Positions 16,773 through 25,224 of a stretch of DNA of 64,000 nt are shown here, one piece after another. Source of the DNA: Pseudomonas oryzihabitans (GTDB lineage: Bacteria; Pseudomonadota; Gammaproteobacteria; Pseudomonadales; Pseudomonadaceae). Positions within the stretch are counted from its first letter, which is position 1, and every line of letters starts with the position of its first letter. Made by a program: the position numbers and the translations under genes. A model generated the notes under the pieces. It saw nothing but the letters and a program-made list of their open reading frames with translations. It did no database searches and was not told where the DNA came from. Where the stretch lies: positions 3,810,001 to 3,874,000 of the forward strand of contig NZ_CP021645.1 in NCBI RefSeq assembly GCF_006384975.1. The letters run 5' to 3'.

Positions 16773-19346
16773 TCAGAAGTCGTAGCGTGCTTTCAGTACC
16801 ATAGAGTTGGCGTCGTAGCCCGACTTCGCCTGATAGCCATAGGTGGCACCGAAGGTGAAGGCGTCGATGGCATAGTTGACTCCCAAGGTGCCTTCGTAAC
16901 TGTCGCGGACGGGGGAGGCTCCGGTCACGATGAAGCTGTTGCCACCGCGCACGAAGGCCGAGGTCTGGCTGATGCGATCACCGATCAGGTCGTGGTAGGC
17001 CATCAGGGTTGCCTCGGGTTTGAGCGTGCCCTGGAACAGTGGCAGGTCTGCCGCGAGGCGCAGGCCGGCACCGACTTCACCCTGCTCGTATCTCTGGCTG
17101 CCGTTACGCAGCGCCGCCACCGAACCGTGCTCGGTGTAGGCATCCGTCTGCACGTTGGCGTAGCGCGCCGCGACGCGCGGTTCGAGGACCAACTGGCGAT
17201 TGAGCTGGAAGGTGTAGCCGCTCAGGGCGTTGAGGGCTATCAGGTCGCCGTCGTAGTCGCCCTTGGCCTCGGTGCCGACGATGTAGCGCTTGCCTTCGTT
17301 GCTGCTGCGGCCATAGGACAGGTTGCCGTCGGTGAACCAGTTGCCCGAGGTCCAGGAGCCGTAGAGGGTGAACAGGTGGCTCTGGACGTTGGTCTTGTTG
17401 CCGTTGTCAGAGCCGACATTGGTGTTGGCGTAGCTGTAGGCCAGGCCCAGGGTGGTGGCGGGGTTGAGCTTGCCATCGGCACCGATGGCGATGCCTGAGG
17501 TGTTGGAGGAGTAACCAGCGATACCGTCCCGGGTGCTCTGATCGGCGCTACCGGTGAGGCCTTGGATCCAGATACCGGTGTCGGTGAGGACATCACCTGA
17601 GGAGAGACCGTTGCGCTGACCACTGAGACGACCACCGATAGCGGCGCTGGTCGCCGACTGACCGGCCAGGGCGGCACTGACGGCACCGCCGTTGCTTTCT
17701 GGAGTCAGGCTTTCGCTCAGCCGCGCCAGGGTTTGAGGCGAGGAAGTCGAGGTGAAGGCCTGGAAGAGCGGGTCGGTCGACGAGAGCGTGCCCAGCACGC
17801 CGTTCTTGAAGGCGTTCAGGGCGCGAACGTCGTTGGGCGAGGCGCCTGCCGCGCCGAGCTCCTGGCTTACCTGCTGGTCCGATTGGACGGTGACCACGGC
17901 CTTGACCGTCTTGTTGTCACTGGAATAGCTGCTGACCGCGAGCAGTGGGCTGCTACTGGCAACCGTCAGGCCGCTGTTGGTGACCTGATTGGCGCTGACC
18001 AGGGTGTACTGGGTACCGGCCGCGGTGGCAGTGAAGTTACCCGGCTCCGCTGTAAGCTGGATGCGTGAGCCATTGGCGAAACTGGCATTGCCGCCGACCG
18101 TCAGGTAGGGGGTCGTCGGCTGGGTGGCGTTGGACAGTTGCAGGCCCAGAGCCGCGCCGTTGGCGACCGCCAGGTTGCCGCCGATGCTGGCGCCCTGGGT
18201 GGTGAGGCCGAAGGTGCCGCTGTTGACGTTCACATCGGAGTCGATGTGATGGGCACCGACGAAGGTGGCGTTGCCGGCTACCGTGGTTCCGGTGACGCCC
18301 AGGATATCGCCCTGGATCTGGCCGCCGGTCCAGTTCAGGCTGGCGACATTATGGCCGGAGATGGCGGTACCGCTGGCGCTAGTGATGGAGCCGGCTTGCT
18401 GGTTGATTTCGAACGGGGAAGTCTGGGTATCGGTAGCCAGGATGGCGGTGCCGTCCGAATAGATGGTGCCCTGGTTGATCAGGCCGCGTGAGCCGCTGGG
18501 ATTGGTGGTGGTGAAGTTGGCTTTTTCGATATGGATAGCCTGGGCATTCTGGCCGCGGGCATCGATGGTGCCGGTGTTGAGGATTTGATCGAAGGGACCT
18601 TCGAATAGCGATACAGCTTGCGAAGCCTGCCCTACGGAGGAGATCGTTGCCCGGTTTTCAATCGTGACACTCTTGTTGGCCGTGGCTTCGAAGTCGAACG
18701 CCTCAGCTTTCTCACCTTCCGCATGGATGGTTCCGGTATTGATGATCTTGCCACCAATGGATAGGTTTCCGGGGCCGTCAAATATCAATCCAGTAGAATC
18801 CTTGCCAAAAGCATTTATGGTTCCGTTGTTAATAACATCGCCGGCAATCTGAGCTCCGTGGATGTAGATGGCCTCGGGTTCGCCATAGCTAGTTGCAGTG
18901 GTTCTGGTGGCCGAAATCTTCCCGTTATTTATGACGGATCCGGAAATAATGGCATTGCCAACTTCGAAAATTTCCGCAGACCCGGCATTGCGCAGGTCGA
19001 TATTGCCATTGTTTATTACATTGCCATTTATTTTAGATTGATTTTTATTGTTGTATTGGTAGTTTTGCACTCCAATTACAAAGGTCGTAAAACCATTTGC
19101 ATCTAGAGAAATATTCGAGTTATTTACGACGTCGCCGACGATAGAGCTGTTGTCGACCTGAAAGCCTTGATCTCTAGCTGAAAGGGTAGCGGTCCGTGAA
19201 CCTATGAGCTGGAGCGGGCCGCTGATCGTCTGGTTGGCGAACGTCCTGGGGCCATTGGATACATCGTAGTCCAGAGCGAAGGCGTGCTGTGCAAGGGTAC
19301 CAATAACGATAGCGAGAGATGTTTTCTTGAATAGATCAGGTTTCAT
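16773..19346 (-). CDS. Classical (type Va) autotransporter with beta-helical passenger
   Basis: 857 residues. The signal peptide (MKPDLFKKTSLAIVIGTLAQ, cleaved after HAFA) is followed by a passenger of repeated NNGxI / INxGTIxAxG units from about 40 to 550, then a C-terminal 12-strand beta-barrel domain from about 590 ending in ARYDF, the terminal aromatic needed for BAM recognition. The barrel inserts in the outer membrane and exports the passenger. I chose the ATG at 19346 because AAGGA lies 7 bases before it; an in-frame ATG 21 bases upstream lacks one. No protease triad is seen, so an adhesin is more likely than an enzyme. The 5' half of the passenger is clearly more AT-rich than the barrel. 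Confidence 0.9.
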   Translation of the reverse strand: MKPDLFKKTSLAIVIGTLAQHAFALDYDVSNGPRTFANQTISGPLQLIGSRTATLSARDQGFQVDNSSIVGDVVNNSNISLDANGFTTFVIGVQNYQYNNKNQSKINGNVINNGNIDLRNAGSAEIFEVGNAIISGSVINNGKISATRTTATSYGEPEAIYIHGAQIAGDVINNGTINAFGKDSTGLIFDGPGNLSIGGKIINTGTIHAEGEKAEAFDFEATANKSVTIENRATISSVGQASQAVSLFEGPFDQILNTGTIDARGQNAQAIHIEKANFTTTNPSGSRGLINQGTIYSDGTAILATDTQTSPFEINQQAGSITSASGTAISGHNVASLNWTGGQIQGDILGVTGTTVAGNATFVGAHHIDSDVNVNSGTFGLTTQGASIGGNLAVANGAALGLQLSNATQPTTPYLTVGGNASFANGSRIQLTAEPGNFTATAAGTQYTLVSANQVTNSGLTVASSSPLLAVSSYSSDNKTVKAVVTVQSDQQVSQELGAAGASPNDVRALNAFKNGVLGTLSSTDPLFQAFTSTSSPQTLARLSESLTPESNGGAVSAALAGQSATSAAIGGRLSGQRNGLSSGDVLTDTGIWIQGLTGSADQSTRDGIAGYSSNTSGIAIGADGKLNPATTLGLAYSYANTNVGSDNGNKTNVQSHLFTLYGSWTSGNWFTDGNLSYGRSSNEGKRYIVGTEAKGDYDGDLIALNALSGYTFQLNRQLVLEPRVAARYANVQTDAYTEHGSVAALRNGSQRYEQGEVGAGLRLAADLPLFQGTLKPEATLMAYHDLIGDRISQTSAFVRGGNSFIVTGASPVRDSYEGTLGVNYAIDAFTFGATYGYQAKSGYDANSMVLKARYDF

Positions 19347-19540
19347 GGGTATGTCCTTAATAGTCATGAATACGAATTAAATTTCAGGATTGAATGTCTC
19401 TGGCTCCGAGGTCGAAAATCTCCATGAAGGCAAATAATTGGTGATGGATGGCGTGCTTGCATGAACTCTGGCGGAAGTAGAGGCGACCTAAGGGTTTCGC
19501 TACTCTTGGGTAGCGGTTGGCAAAAATTAGGGAACATTGG

Positions 19541-20365
19541 ATGACGCACTACGGATTGGCCTTGCTGCTCGGCGTCTGCCTGAGCTTTGTCGGCTGCACT
19601 TCGCCCCAACAGCGATTGACCAACTTGGCGGCTAGTAGCGATCTGCAAGTCGAGAGCCTGGGCAACCCAGCGCTGCCTGTCCTTGGGCTGGTTCCGGCCC
19701 GGCCGCAGGCTGACGGTCGTATGCGTATCTATCTGGAGGGGGATGGCCACGCCTGGGCCACCGCGACCCAACCCAGCCTCGACCCCTCGCCGCGCAACCT
19801 GTTGGTGCCTCGCCTGGCCTTGGACGATCCCGGCTACGTCGCCTACCTGGGCCGTCCCTGCCAATACGTCAAAGGAACTGGCTGCACCATCGCTATCTGG
19901 ACGTCGGCCCGCTTCGGTAGCGCGGTGGTCGCCAGCCTGCAGACAGCGCTGGACGAGCTGAAAAGGCGCTATGGCGTTCGGCAGTTCGAGCTGGTCGGCT
20001 ATTCGGGAGGGTCGGCCATCGCACTGTTGCTGGCCGAGCGGCGCCAGGACGTGGTGGCTATCCAGACCTTGGCAGGTAATCTGGACCCCTATGCCTGGAC
20101 GGCCATGCAGCATCTGCAACCGCTGTCCGAGTCGCTGGACCCCTTGGCCAAGCCCGAGGCCTTGCGCGCCATCCCTCAGCGGCATCTGGTGGGGCGCCTG
20201 GATACCGTGGTGCCCGCCGCGTTGGCCGATGGCTATCGACGCAAGGTGGGTGGCGACTGCGTGAAAGTGGTCGAGGTTGAAGCCGATCATGCCCAAGGTT
20301 GGGAGCAGGCCTGGCGAAGTTGGCGTGGCCAGCCGTTGCCGTGCACGTCGGGCGCGATCAGGTAG
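19541..20365 (+). CDS. Lipoprotein alpha/beta-hydrolase
   Basis: 274 residues from the ATG at 19541, preceded by AGGGAA; a TTG 24 bases upstream is a weaker start. A lipobox LSFVGC places the lipidated cysteine near residue 18, so the protein is membrane-anchored. The nucleophile elbow ELVGYSGGSAIALLLAER supplies the catalytic serine. A late Asp (GRLDTVVP) and His (EADHAQGW) fit the usual triad. The substrate is unknown. It is divergent from the autotransporter gene and convergent with the RDD gene. Confidence 0.8.
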   Translation: MTHYGLALLLGVCLSFVGCTSPQQRLTNLAASSDLQVESLGNPALPVLGLVPARPQADGRMRIYLEGDGHAWATATQPSLDPSPRNLLVPRLALDDPGYVAYLGRPCQYVKGTGCTIAIWTSARFGSAVVASLQTALDELKRRYGVRQFELVGYSGGSAIALLLAERRQDVVAIQTLAGNLDPYAWTAMQHLQPLSESLDPLAKPEALRAIPQRHLVGRLDTVVPAALADGYRRKVGGDCVKVVEVEADHAQGWEQAWRSWRGQPLPCTSGAIR

Positions 20366-20385
20366 CTTGGATAGGTCCCTAGCTA

Positions 20386-20814
20386 TCATGGGCGGGCCGA
20401 CCGTTTTTCTTTGAGGACGACGGTATTGGCCAGCATGTCGCCCAGCCGCTTCCGGGAGCCGAAGAAGATGAAGATCCAGTCGAGGAAGCTTAAAAATGGG
20501 GTCGTGATATTACGCAGGAAGGACTGCAGCGGATTGCAATTTAAATAACTGCGCTCGTCGACCACGACGATACCCAGTAGTCTTTTCCCCAGGCTCTGGC
20601 CGTTCGGCAGGCTGTCGCTGAAGAGGTAATAGGCGACAGCCAGGATGAAGGCCAGTAACTGGTTGTATGTACCTATCCGGGGCAGGAAGAAGACAGCTTG
20701 CTGAACCAGGAAAAGGATCAGCACTATTACCAAGCAATCGATCAACTGGGCGGCGAGCCGGCTGCCCAGACTAGCCAGGTTTGCCGGTTTCACATAGGTC
20801 TCAGGAGTATTCAT
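20386..20814 (-). CDS. RDD family membrane protein
   Basis: 142 residues with three hydrophobic segments: about 25-45 (LIDCLVIVLILFLVQQAVFF), about 50-68 and about 110-125. The family motif appears as LGSRLAAQLID at the N-terminus and GQSLGKRLLGIVVVDE before the last segment. RDD proteins are small inner-membrane proteins of mostly unknown function; some have been linked to sodium or compatible-solute movement. It stands alone between a hydrolase gene and a lipoprotein operon. Confidence 0.82.
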   Translation of the reverse strand: MNTPETYVKPANLASLGSRLAAQLIDCLVIVLILFLVQQAVFFLPRIGTYNQLLAFILAVAYYLFSDSLPNGQSLGKRLLGIVVVDERSYLNCNPLQSFLRNITTPFLSFLDWIFIFFGSRKRLGDMLANTVVLKEKRSARP

Positions 20815-20882
20815 TCACTTGCTCCCTAGGCGCCCCGCGGCGCCTCTCGACTAGTTGTTGCGATCTATCCGTATGGCAAAGC

Positions 20883-21554
20883 TCAGCGCGCCGCCAGGTC
20901 CTTCCCATACAGCGGCGAATGCGGCCCTGGCAGGACGCCGTTCGGTCGCAGGGTGAGCAGGCGGACTCCGGCGATACCGGCCATTTCGTGACCACGGTCA
21001 CTGACGGAGTTGATGATCTGGGTGACCGCGGCGGTGATCAGCATGCCGACCAGACTGCCACCGCTGTTCTGTTGCTGTTCGGCGGTGCTGGCGCCGGCTG
21101 CTCCTTCCCAGAGCAACTTGCCGCTGCGCAGGTCCACGAGCTTGGCGGTCACTACGACAGCGGTTTCGCTGCTGACCACGTGGTAGGAGGTGCCATAGCG
21201 GGTGACCTCGGTGTAGAGGGCAGCATCGGCGCCGAAGATCTCGCGCAGCTTGGGCAGCGGCGCGGCCTGCATCTCGTCCGGGTTGAGCAGACCGTTCTGT
21301 TTGAAGGTTTCGTCGACCAGGGCGACCGGCAGGACGTAGTAGCCGGCTTCGCCTAGCGGATAGCTGAGCTGGGAGAGGACGCTGTAGGTGGCCTTGACGT
21401 CTGGTGACTTGTTGATCGGCGGCAGGATGACCACCGAGGTGGGCTTGCTCTCGCGGAAGGCGGTGTAGTCATAGGCCTTCTGCTGGTTGGCGCAACCACC
21501 GAGCAGGGCGAGGGCCGCCAGCAGGGTCAGGGCTTTGAGGATGAGCTTGGGCAT
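20883..21554 (-). CDS. GNA1162/DUF799-family lipoprotein
   Basis: 223 residues. Signal peptide with lipobox ALLGGC (Cys about residue 21). The body shows PTSVVILPPINKSPDVKATY and a Gly-rich segment VGMLITAAVTQIINSVSD, both typical of the DUF799 lipoproteins that include neisserial GNA1162. The structure is related to TolB/CsgG N-terminal folds. It is last of a three-gene minus-strand operon with DUF4810 and CsgG-like genes. The three probably form one envelope complex of unknown function. Confidence 0.85.
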   Translation of the reverse strand: MPKLILKALTLLAALALLGGCANQQKAYDYTAFRESKPTSVVILPPINKSPDVKATYSVLSQLSYPLGEAGYYVLPVALVDETFKQNGLLNPDEMQAAPLPKLREIFGADAALYTEVTRYGTSYHVVSSETAVVVTAKLVDLRSGKLLWEGAAGASTAEQQQNSGGSLVGMLITAAVTQIINSVSDRGHEMAGIAGVRLLTLRPNGVLPGPHSPLYGKDLAAR

Positions 21555-21564
21555 GGTCGGCTCC

Positions 21565-21933
21565 TTACTTCTTGGCCAGGTTGCGCATGAGGAAATCCAT
21601 GTAGGCGGTCGATTCGGGGAAGAGGGTTTTCTCCGTCTCGAACTGCTGGCGGACCTGATCGGTCTTGCCGACTTCGGCGTAGAGCATGCCGAGCTGAGCG
21701 TGATAGCCCGGGGCGGGCGTCAGGCCGGCGGCACGGGCTTTCTGTAGCCCCGCCTCAAGCTCGGCAATTTGCTGCTCGGGCGCGCTCTGCTTGGTGAAGT
21801 GACCGTAGACCTGCTCCTGATAGCCTGGCCAGTAGTAAAGCGGGCGTGGCTGGCTGGCGGCGCAGCCACCGAGCACTGCTGAGGCGAGGAGAAGCGACAT
21901 CATCGCGGCGCGAGGCCGAAATACGCTGTTCAT
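21565..21933 (-). CDS. DUF4810-family lipoprotein
   Basis: 122 residues. Lipobox VLGGC puts the acylated Cys at about residue 24. The mature part begins with PLYYWPGYQEQVYGHF and continues as a helical, TPR-like segment (LEAGLQKARAAGLTPAPGYH), as in DUF4810 proteins. It lies 10 bases before the DUF799 gene and 14 after the CsgG-like gene, so the trio is co-transcribed. Confidence 0.85.
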   Translation of the reverse strand: MNSVFRPRAAMMSLLLASAVLGGCAASQPRPLYYWPGYQEQVYGHFTKQSAPEQQIAELEAGLQKARAAGLTPAPGYHAQLGMLYAEVGKTDQVRQQFETEKTLFPESTAYMDFLMRNLAKK

Positions 21934-21947
21934 GGTGGCTTCCTTGC

Positions 21948-22616
21948 TTAGGGGGCGGGGCGCCAGGCGCCACTGTCGATGCCGTTGACCAGCCTCGTCA
22001 CGGCTTCACGGATGGCGAGGTCCAAAACCTTGCCGTTGAGGGTGGAGTCGTAGCTGGCGGTGCCGCCGAAGCCGATGATTTCGCGGTTGGATAGGCTGTA
22101 TTCGCCTGCGCCCTGGACCGAATAGACGACTTCCGAGGTGCGCACGTCGACGATGTTCAGGTCGACCTTGGCGTAGGCGATCTGCGACTTGCCGCGCCCG
22201 AGGATGCCGAACAGCTGTTGGTCACCGACTTCCTTGCGGCCGAATTCGGTGACGTCGCCAGTGACTACGTAACGGGCGCCCTTGATCTGCTGGGCCTGCT
22301 TCGCGAAGCCGCTCTCCTGGGCGATCTCGGCCAGGTTGTCGCGATCGAGCACATTGAAGCGGTTGGACTGCTGCAGATGGGTGACCAGGATGGTCTTGGC
22401 CTGGCCACCGAGGCGATCCACGCCGTCGGAGAACAGCCCGCGCATGTAGCTGGAGCGGTTATCGAACTTACCTACGGCGATGGGCTGACGCACGCCCTGA
22501 TACTGGGTATTGGCCGAGGTGACCTGCTGGACTTCCAGCGAGCGCGAGGATTCGGTGGCACAACCCATGAGGGTAGCCAGGCCGGTGGCGACGGCGAACA
22601 TCAGTGTTTTTTTCAT
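21948..22616 (-). CDS. CsgG-like lipoprotein (first gene of the CsgG/DUF4810/DUF799 triad)
   Basis: 222 residues from the ATG at 22616. This start is chosen because it opens a lipoprotein signal (MKKTLMFAVATGLATLMGC) with GGG at -5; an upstream in-frame ATG adds an unlikely hydrophilic leader. The body matches the CsgG/LpoB-like fold (IAVGKFDNRSSYMRG, DRDNLAEIAQESGFA, VTGDVTEFGRKEVG). No curli genes csgA, csgB, csgE or csgF are present, so curli export is unlikely. This triad occurs as a unit in many proteobacteria with unknown function. Confidence 0.85.
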   Translation of the reverse strand: MKKTLMFAVATGLATLMGCATESSRSLEVQQVTSANTQYQGVRQPIAVGKFDNRSSYMRGLFSDGVDRLGGQAKTILVTHLQQSNRFNVLDRDNLAEIAQESGFAKQAQQIKGARYVVTGDVTEFGRKEVGDQQLFGILGRGKSQIAYAKVDLNIVDVRTSEVVYSVQGAGEYSLSNREIIGFGGTASYDSTLNGKVLDLAIREAVTRLVNGIDSGAWRPAP

Positions 22617-23097
22617 ACATCCCTTGTGTTGAGCAGTGGCATAAGGGCGCCGAGACACGCCCTCCGCGTGGGCTCGACACGAATCTCGCTGACTCAAAAA
22701 GGGATGCGCGCCTCACGTAGCCGGCTTGCGGGCGTTTGGTCACGGTAAGACGCCGATGGATCTCCGGCAGAGAAGACTTGAAGGCCGGTCCTTGGCGAAG
22801 CGAGCATCCTTGCTGATCAAGTCAAAAGACTGACTCAAGTGTAACAACAGATTTGTGACACCTTTAACAGGCGGCTCGACGAACGTGAGACTGACACGTA
22901 TCAGCGGTCCTTTCAGGAATCTGGTTTTCAGCGGCTGCCTAAGCCTAATTCCAGAGGCTCCTGTGGCGGAGACGGGCGAGTGCTAGCCGCCATCAGGTTC
23001 TTACACTGACTCGACAATAGCCAAGAGAAGGCCTGCCCACTAAGGAACGCAATTTGCGTGCTAGAGCCCATCAGCCTCCCGCCGTAACGAGCCCGCC
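22617..23097. other. Divergent intergenic region between the CsgG-like and LysR genes
   Basis: No gene is supported in these 481 bases. An imperfect inverted repeat GTGTAAC-N9-GTGACAC at 22839-22861 could be a regulator site. The region should carry the promoter of the lipoprotein triad on the minus strand and that of the LysR gene on the plus strand, but no clear sigma-70 pair stands out. Confidence 0.4.
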
Positions 23098-23967
23098 ATG
23101 CGCCATTTAGATACCGATGCCCTCGCTACCTTCATCGCGGTGATCGATCACGGTGGTTTCACGGCGGCGGCCGAGCGGATCGGCAAGACCCAGGCGGCGG
23201 TGAGTTTGATCGTCAGCCGGCTGGAGGAACGGGTGGGCAAGCGGCTACTGGAACGCAGTCGCAAGGGGGTGAGCCTGACCGCCCACGGCGAGATCCTGAT
23301 GGGCTATGCGCGACGCATGCTGATCCTGGAAGACGAGGCGCTGTGCGCCCTGGAGTGCAAGTTGGAGGCGACGCGGGTGCGCATCGGCATGCCCGACGAC
23401 TACCTGGACAGCCTCGGCGCCTGGCTGCTGCAGACTTTCGCGGCGCAGCATCCGGAGATCCAGGTGGAGATCCTCTGCGACTTTTCCAAACGCCTGGAGC
23501 CCCAAGTGCAGGTGGGCGATCTGGATCTGGCCATCGTCACCCGCGAGGCCGGGCGGCCCAGCGGCGAGCTGCTCTGCGCGGAAGCCCAGGTATGGTGCAG
23601 CATGGTGGGAAAACGTCCGGAACGGGAGCAGGTGTTACCGTTGTCGCTGTTCGCCGATAGCTGTCGTGCGCGACCCGGCATCCTCGCGGCGCTGGACGAG
23701 GCCGGGCGGCCCTGGCGCATCGTCTCGTCGTCGTCGCATCTGCCTGGGGTGCTGGCCGCGGTGCGCCTGGGCGCGGCGGTGACGGTACTGCCGGCCTCGG
23801 TGGTACCGGACGGCTGGCGCGTGCTGGGAGCGGCCGAGGGCTTGCCGCTGCTGCCGCAACTGGAGCTGGCGCTGCTGGTACCGTCCGGGGCTCGGCTGAG
23901 CACCCGGCGGCTGGCCAATTTCATCCGGGATCGCTATCAGGAGCGGCAGCGCGCCGCCATCGCCTGA
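23098..23967 (+). CDS. LysR-family transcriptional regulator
   Basis: 289 residues. N-terminal winged helix-turn-helix (LATFIAVIDHGGFTAAAERI, KTQAAVSLIVSRLE; residues 8-51), a linker helix, and a periplasmic-binding-like effector domain (VRIGMPDDYL onward, from about 92). It converges on the aminotransferase gene, with only 3 bases between the stops. It is the best candidate regulator for the adjacent TRAP/aminotransferase operon, although LysR genes are more often divergent from their targets. The effector is unknown. Confidence 0.9.
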   Translation: MRHLDTDALATFIAVIDHGGFTAAAERIGKTQAAVSLIVSRLEERVGKRLLERSRKGVSLTAHGEILMGYARRMLILEDEALCALECKLEATRVRIGMPDDYLDSLGAWLLQTFAAQHPEIQVEILCDFSKRLEPQVQVGDLDLAIVTREAGRPSGELLCAEAQVWCSMVGKRPEREQVLPLSLFADSCRARPGILAALDEAGRPWRIVSSSSHLPGVLAAVRLGAAVTVLPASVVPDGWRVLGAAEGLPLLPQLELALLVPSGARLSTRRLANFIRDRYQERQRAAIA

Positions 23968-23970
23968 GCC

Positions 23971-25197
23971 CTATGCCCAGGTCCGGGCCACGTCGGTGAA
24001 GGCTTCTTCCAGTTCTGCCAGGACCGCATCGGTGTGGGCGAAGGTCAGGTACAGGCGGCCATAGGCGACAGGCATCATCAGTACGCCACGGGCGCGCAGG
24101 GCGAAGTGCAGGGCACGGGTCCATTCGGCATCGACGCTGGTTTCGGCCTGGGCATAGTCGGTGGGCGCCTGGGCACGGTCCCAGGGGGTGAAGACGCTGC
24201 CATAGCCGCTGCTGGAAAAGGTCAGGCCCTGGGCGGCGAAGGTGCTGGCCAGCCGGGCGCGCAGGGCGTCGCCGCGGGCCAGCAGGGCGAAGTAGTCCTT
24301 CTTGACCAGCTGCTCGAGGGTGGCGAGCACCGCCGCGCAGGCTGGCGGATTGCCGCTGTAGGTGCCGGCGCGCACCACCTGGCCGCGCTCGAACAGCTCC
24401 ATGATGGGCGGTTTGCCGAGCAGGGCGGCGACCGGAATGCCGCTGCCGATCGCCTTGCCCACCGCCGCCAGGTCAGCGTCCACGCCCAGATAGTGACCGG
24501 TAAGGCCGGCGTGCAGGCGAAAGCCCATCAGCACCTCGTCGAGGATCACCAGGGCGCCATTACGATGAGCGCGGTCGGTGACGTACTGCAGATAGCCAGG
24601 GGCTGGTTCCAGGCAGCCGGCATTGGCCAGCACCGGTTCCATGAGGATGGCGGCGATGTCGTCGTATTCGGCGAACAGTCGCTCCACGTCGGCGAAGTCG
24701 TTGTAGCGCAGCAGCAGCATGCCGTCGCGTTCGGGACGGGCGCCGGTCATGCGCGCGGCCGGTGACTGGGCGTTGCCGAAGGCCACCGGGTCGTACCAGC
24801 CGTCGTAGGCCGCGGCGAATTTGACGATGCGACCGCGACCGGTGGCGATGCGTGCGGTGCGGCAGGCCAGGTGCACGGCCTCGCTGCCGGTGTTGAGGAA
24901 GATCACCTGCGACAGGTCACCGCAACGGGCGGCCAGGGCGGCGGCGGCGGCTTCCTCGCGGGCATGGGCGAAGGAGGGCATGGGGCCCTCGGCCTGGGCC
25001 TGGGCGACCGCCTCCAGCACCTGGGGCGGGGCATGGCCGAGCAGGGTGGCGCCAAAGCCCATTGCGGTGTCGAGATAGCGCTGGCCACGGTCGTCCCAGA
25101 GGTAGGCACCCGCGGAGCGGGTGACCCGGAAGGCGTGGCCCTGGAGATCGGGCAGGGCGCGTCCTGCGCTGGAGATGCCACCCACGAGAAAGGTCAT
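23971..25197 (-). CDS. Class III PLP-dependent aminotransferase / glutamate-1-semialdehyde aminomutase-like enzyme
   Basis: 408 residues. Family features: VIFLNTGSEAVHLACRTAR (cofactor phosphate binding), AAILMEPV, ALVILDEVLMGFR (the Asp contacting the PLP pyridine nitrogen) and LAAVGKAIGSGIPVAAL with the Schiff-base lysine (about residue 260). AGTYSGNPPACAA matches the HemL side of the family. It is fourth in an operon behind a TRAP transporter, so it more likely acts on an imported amino compound than in haem synthesis. The substrate cannot be read from sequence. Confidence 0.85.
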   Translation of the reverse strand: MTFLVGGISSAGRALPDLQGHAFRVTRSAGAYLWDDRGQRYLDTAMGFGATLLGHAPPQVLEAVAQAQAEGPMPSFAHAREEAAAAALAARCGDLSQVIFLNTGSEAVHLACRTARIATGRGRIVKFAAAYDGWYDPVAFGNAQSPAARMTGARPERDGMLLLRYNDFADVERLFAEYDDIAAILMEPVLANAGCLEPAPGYLQYVTDRAHRNGALVILDEVLMGFRLHAGLTGHYLGVDADLAAVGKAIGSGIPVAALLGKPPIMELFERGQVVRAGTYSGNPPACAAVLATLEQLVKKDYFALLARGDALRARLASTFAAQGLTFSSSGYGSVFTPWDRAQAPTDYAQAETSVDAEWTRALHFALRARGVLMMPVAYGRLYLTFAHTDAVLAELEEAFTDVARTWA

Positions 25198-25224
25198 GAC
25201 GGAGGTACTCGGATTGCGGGTTGA

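Noticed and set aside
20883..22616. Curli export locus
   Set aside because: Only a CsgG-like protein is present; csgA, csgB, csgE and csgF are absent and the partners are DUF4810 and DUF799 lipoproteins.
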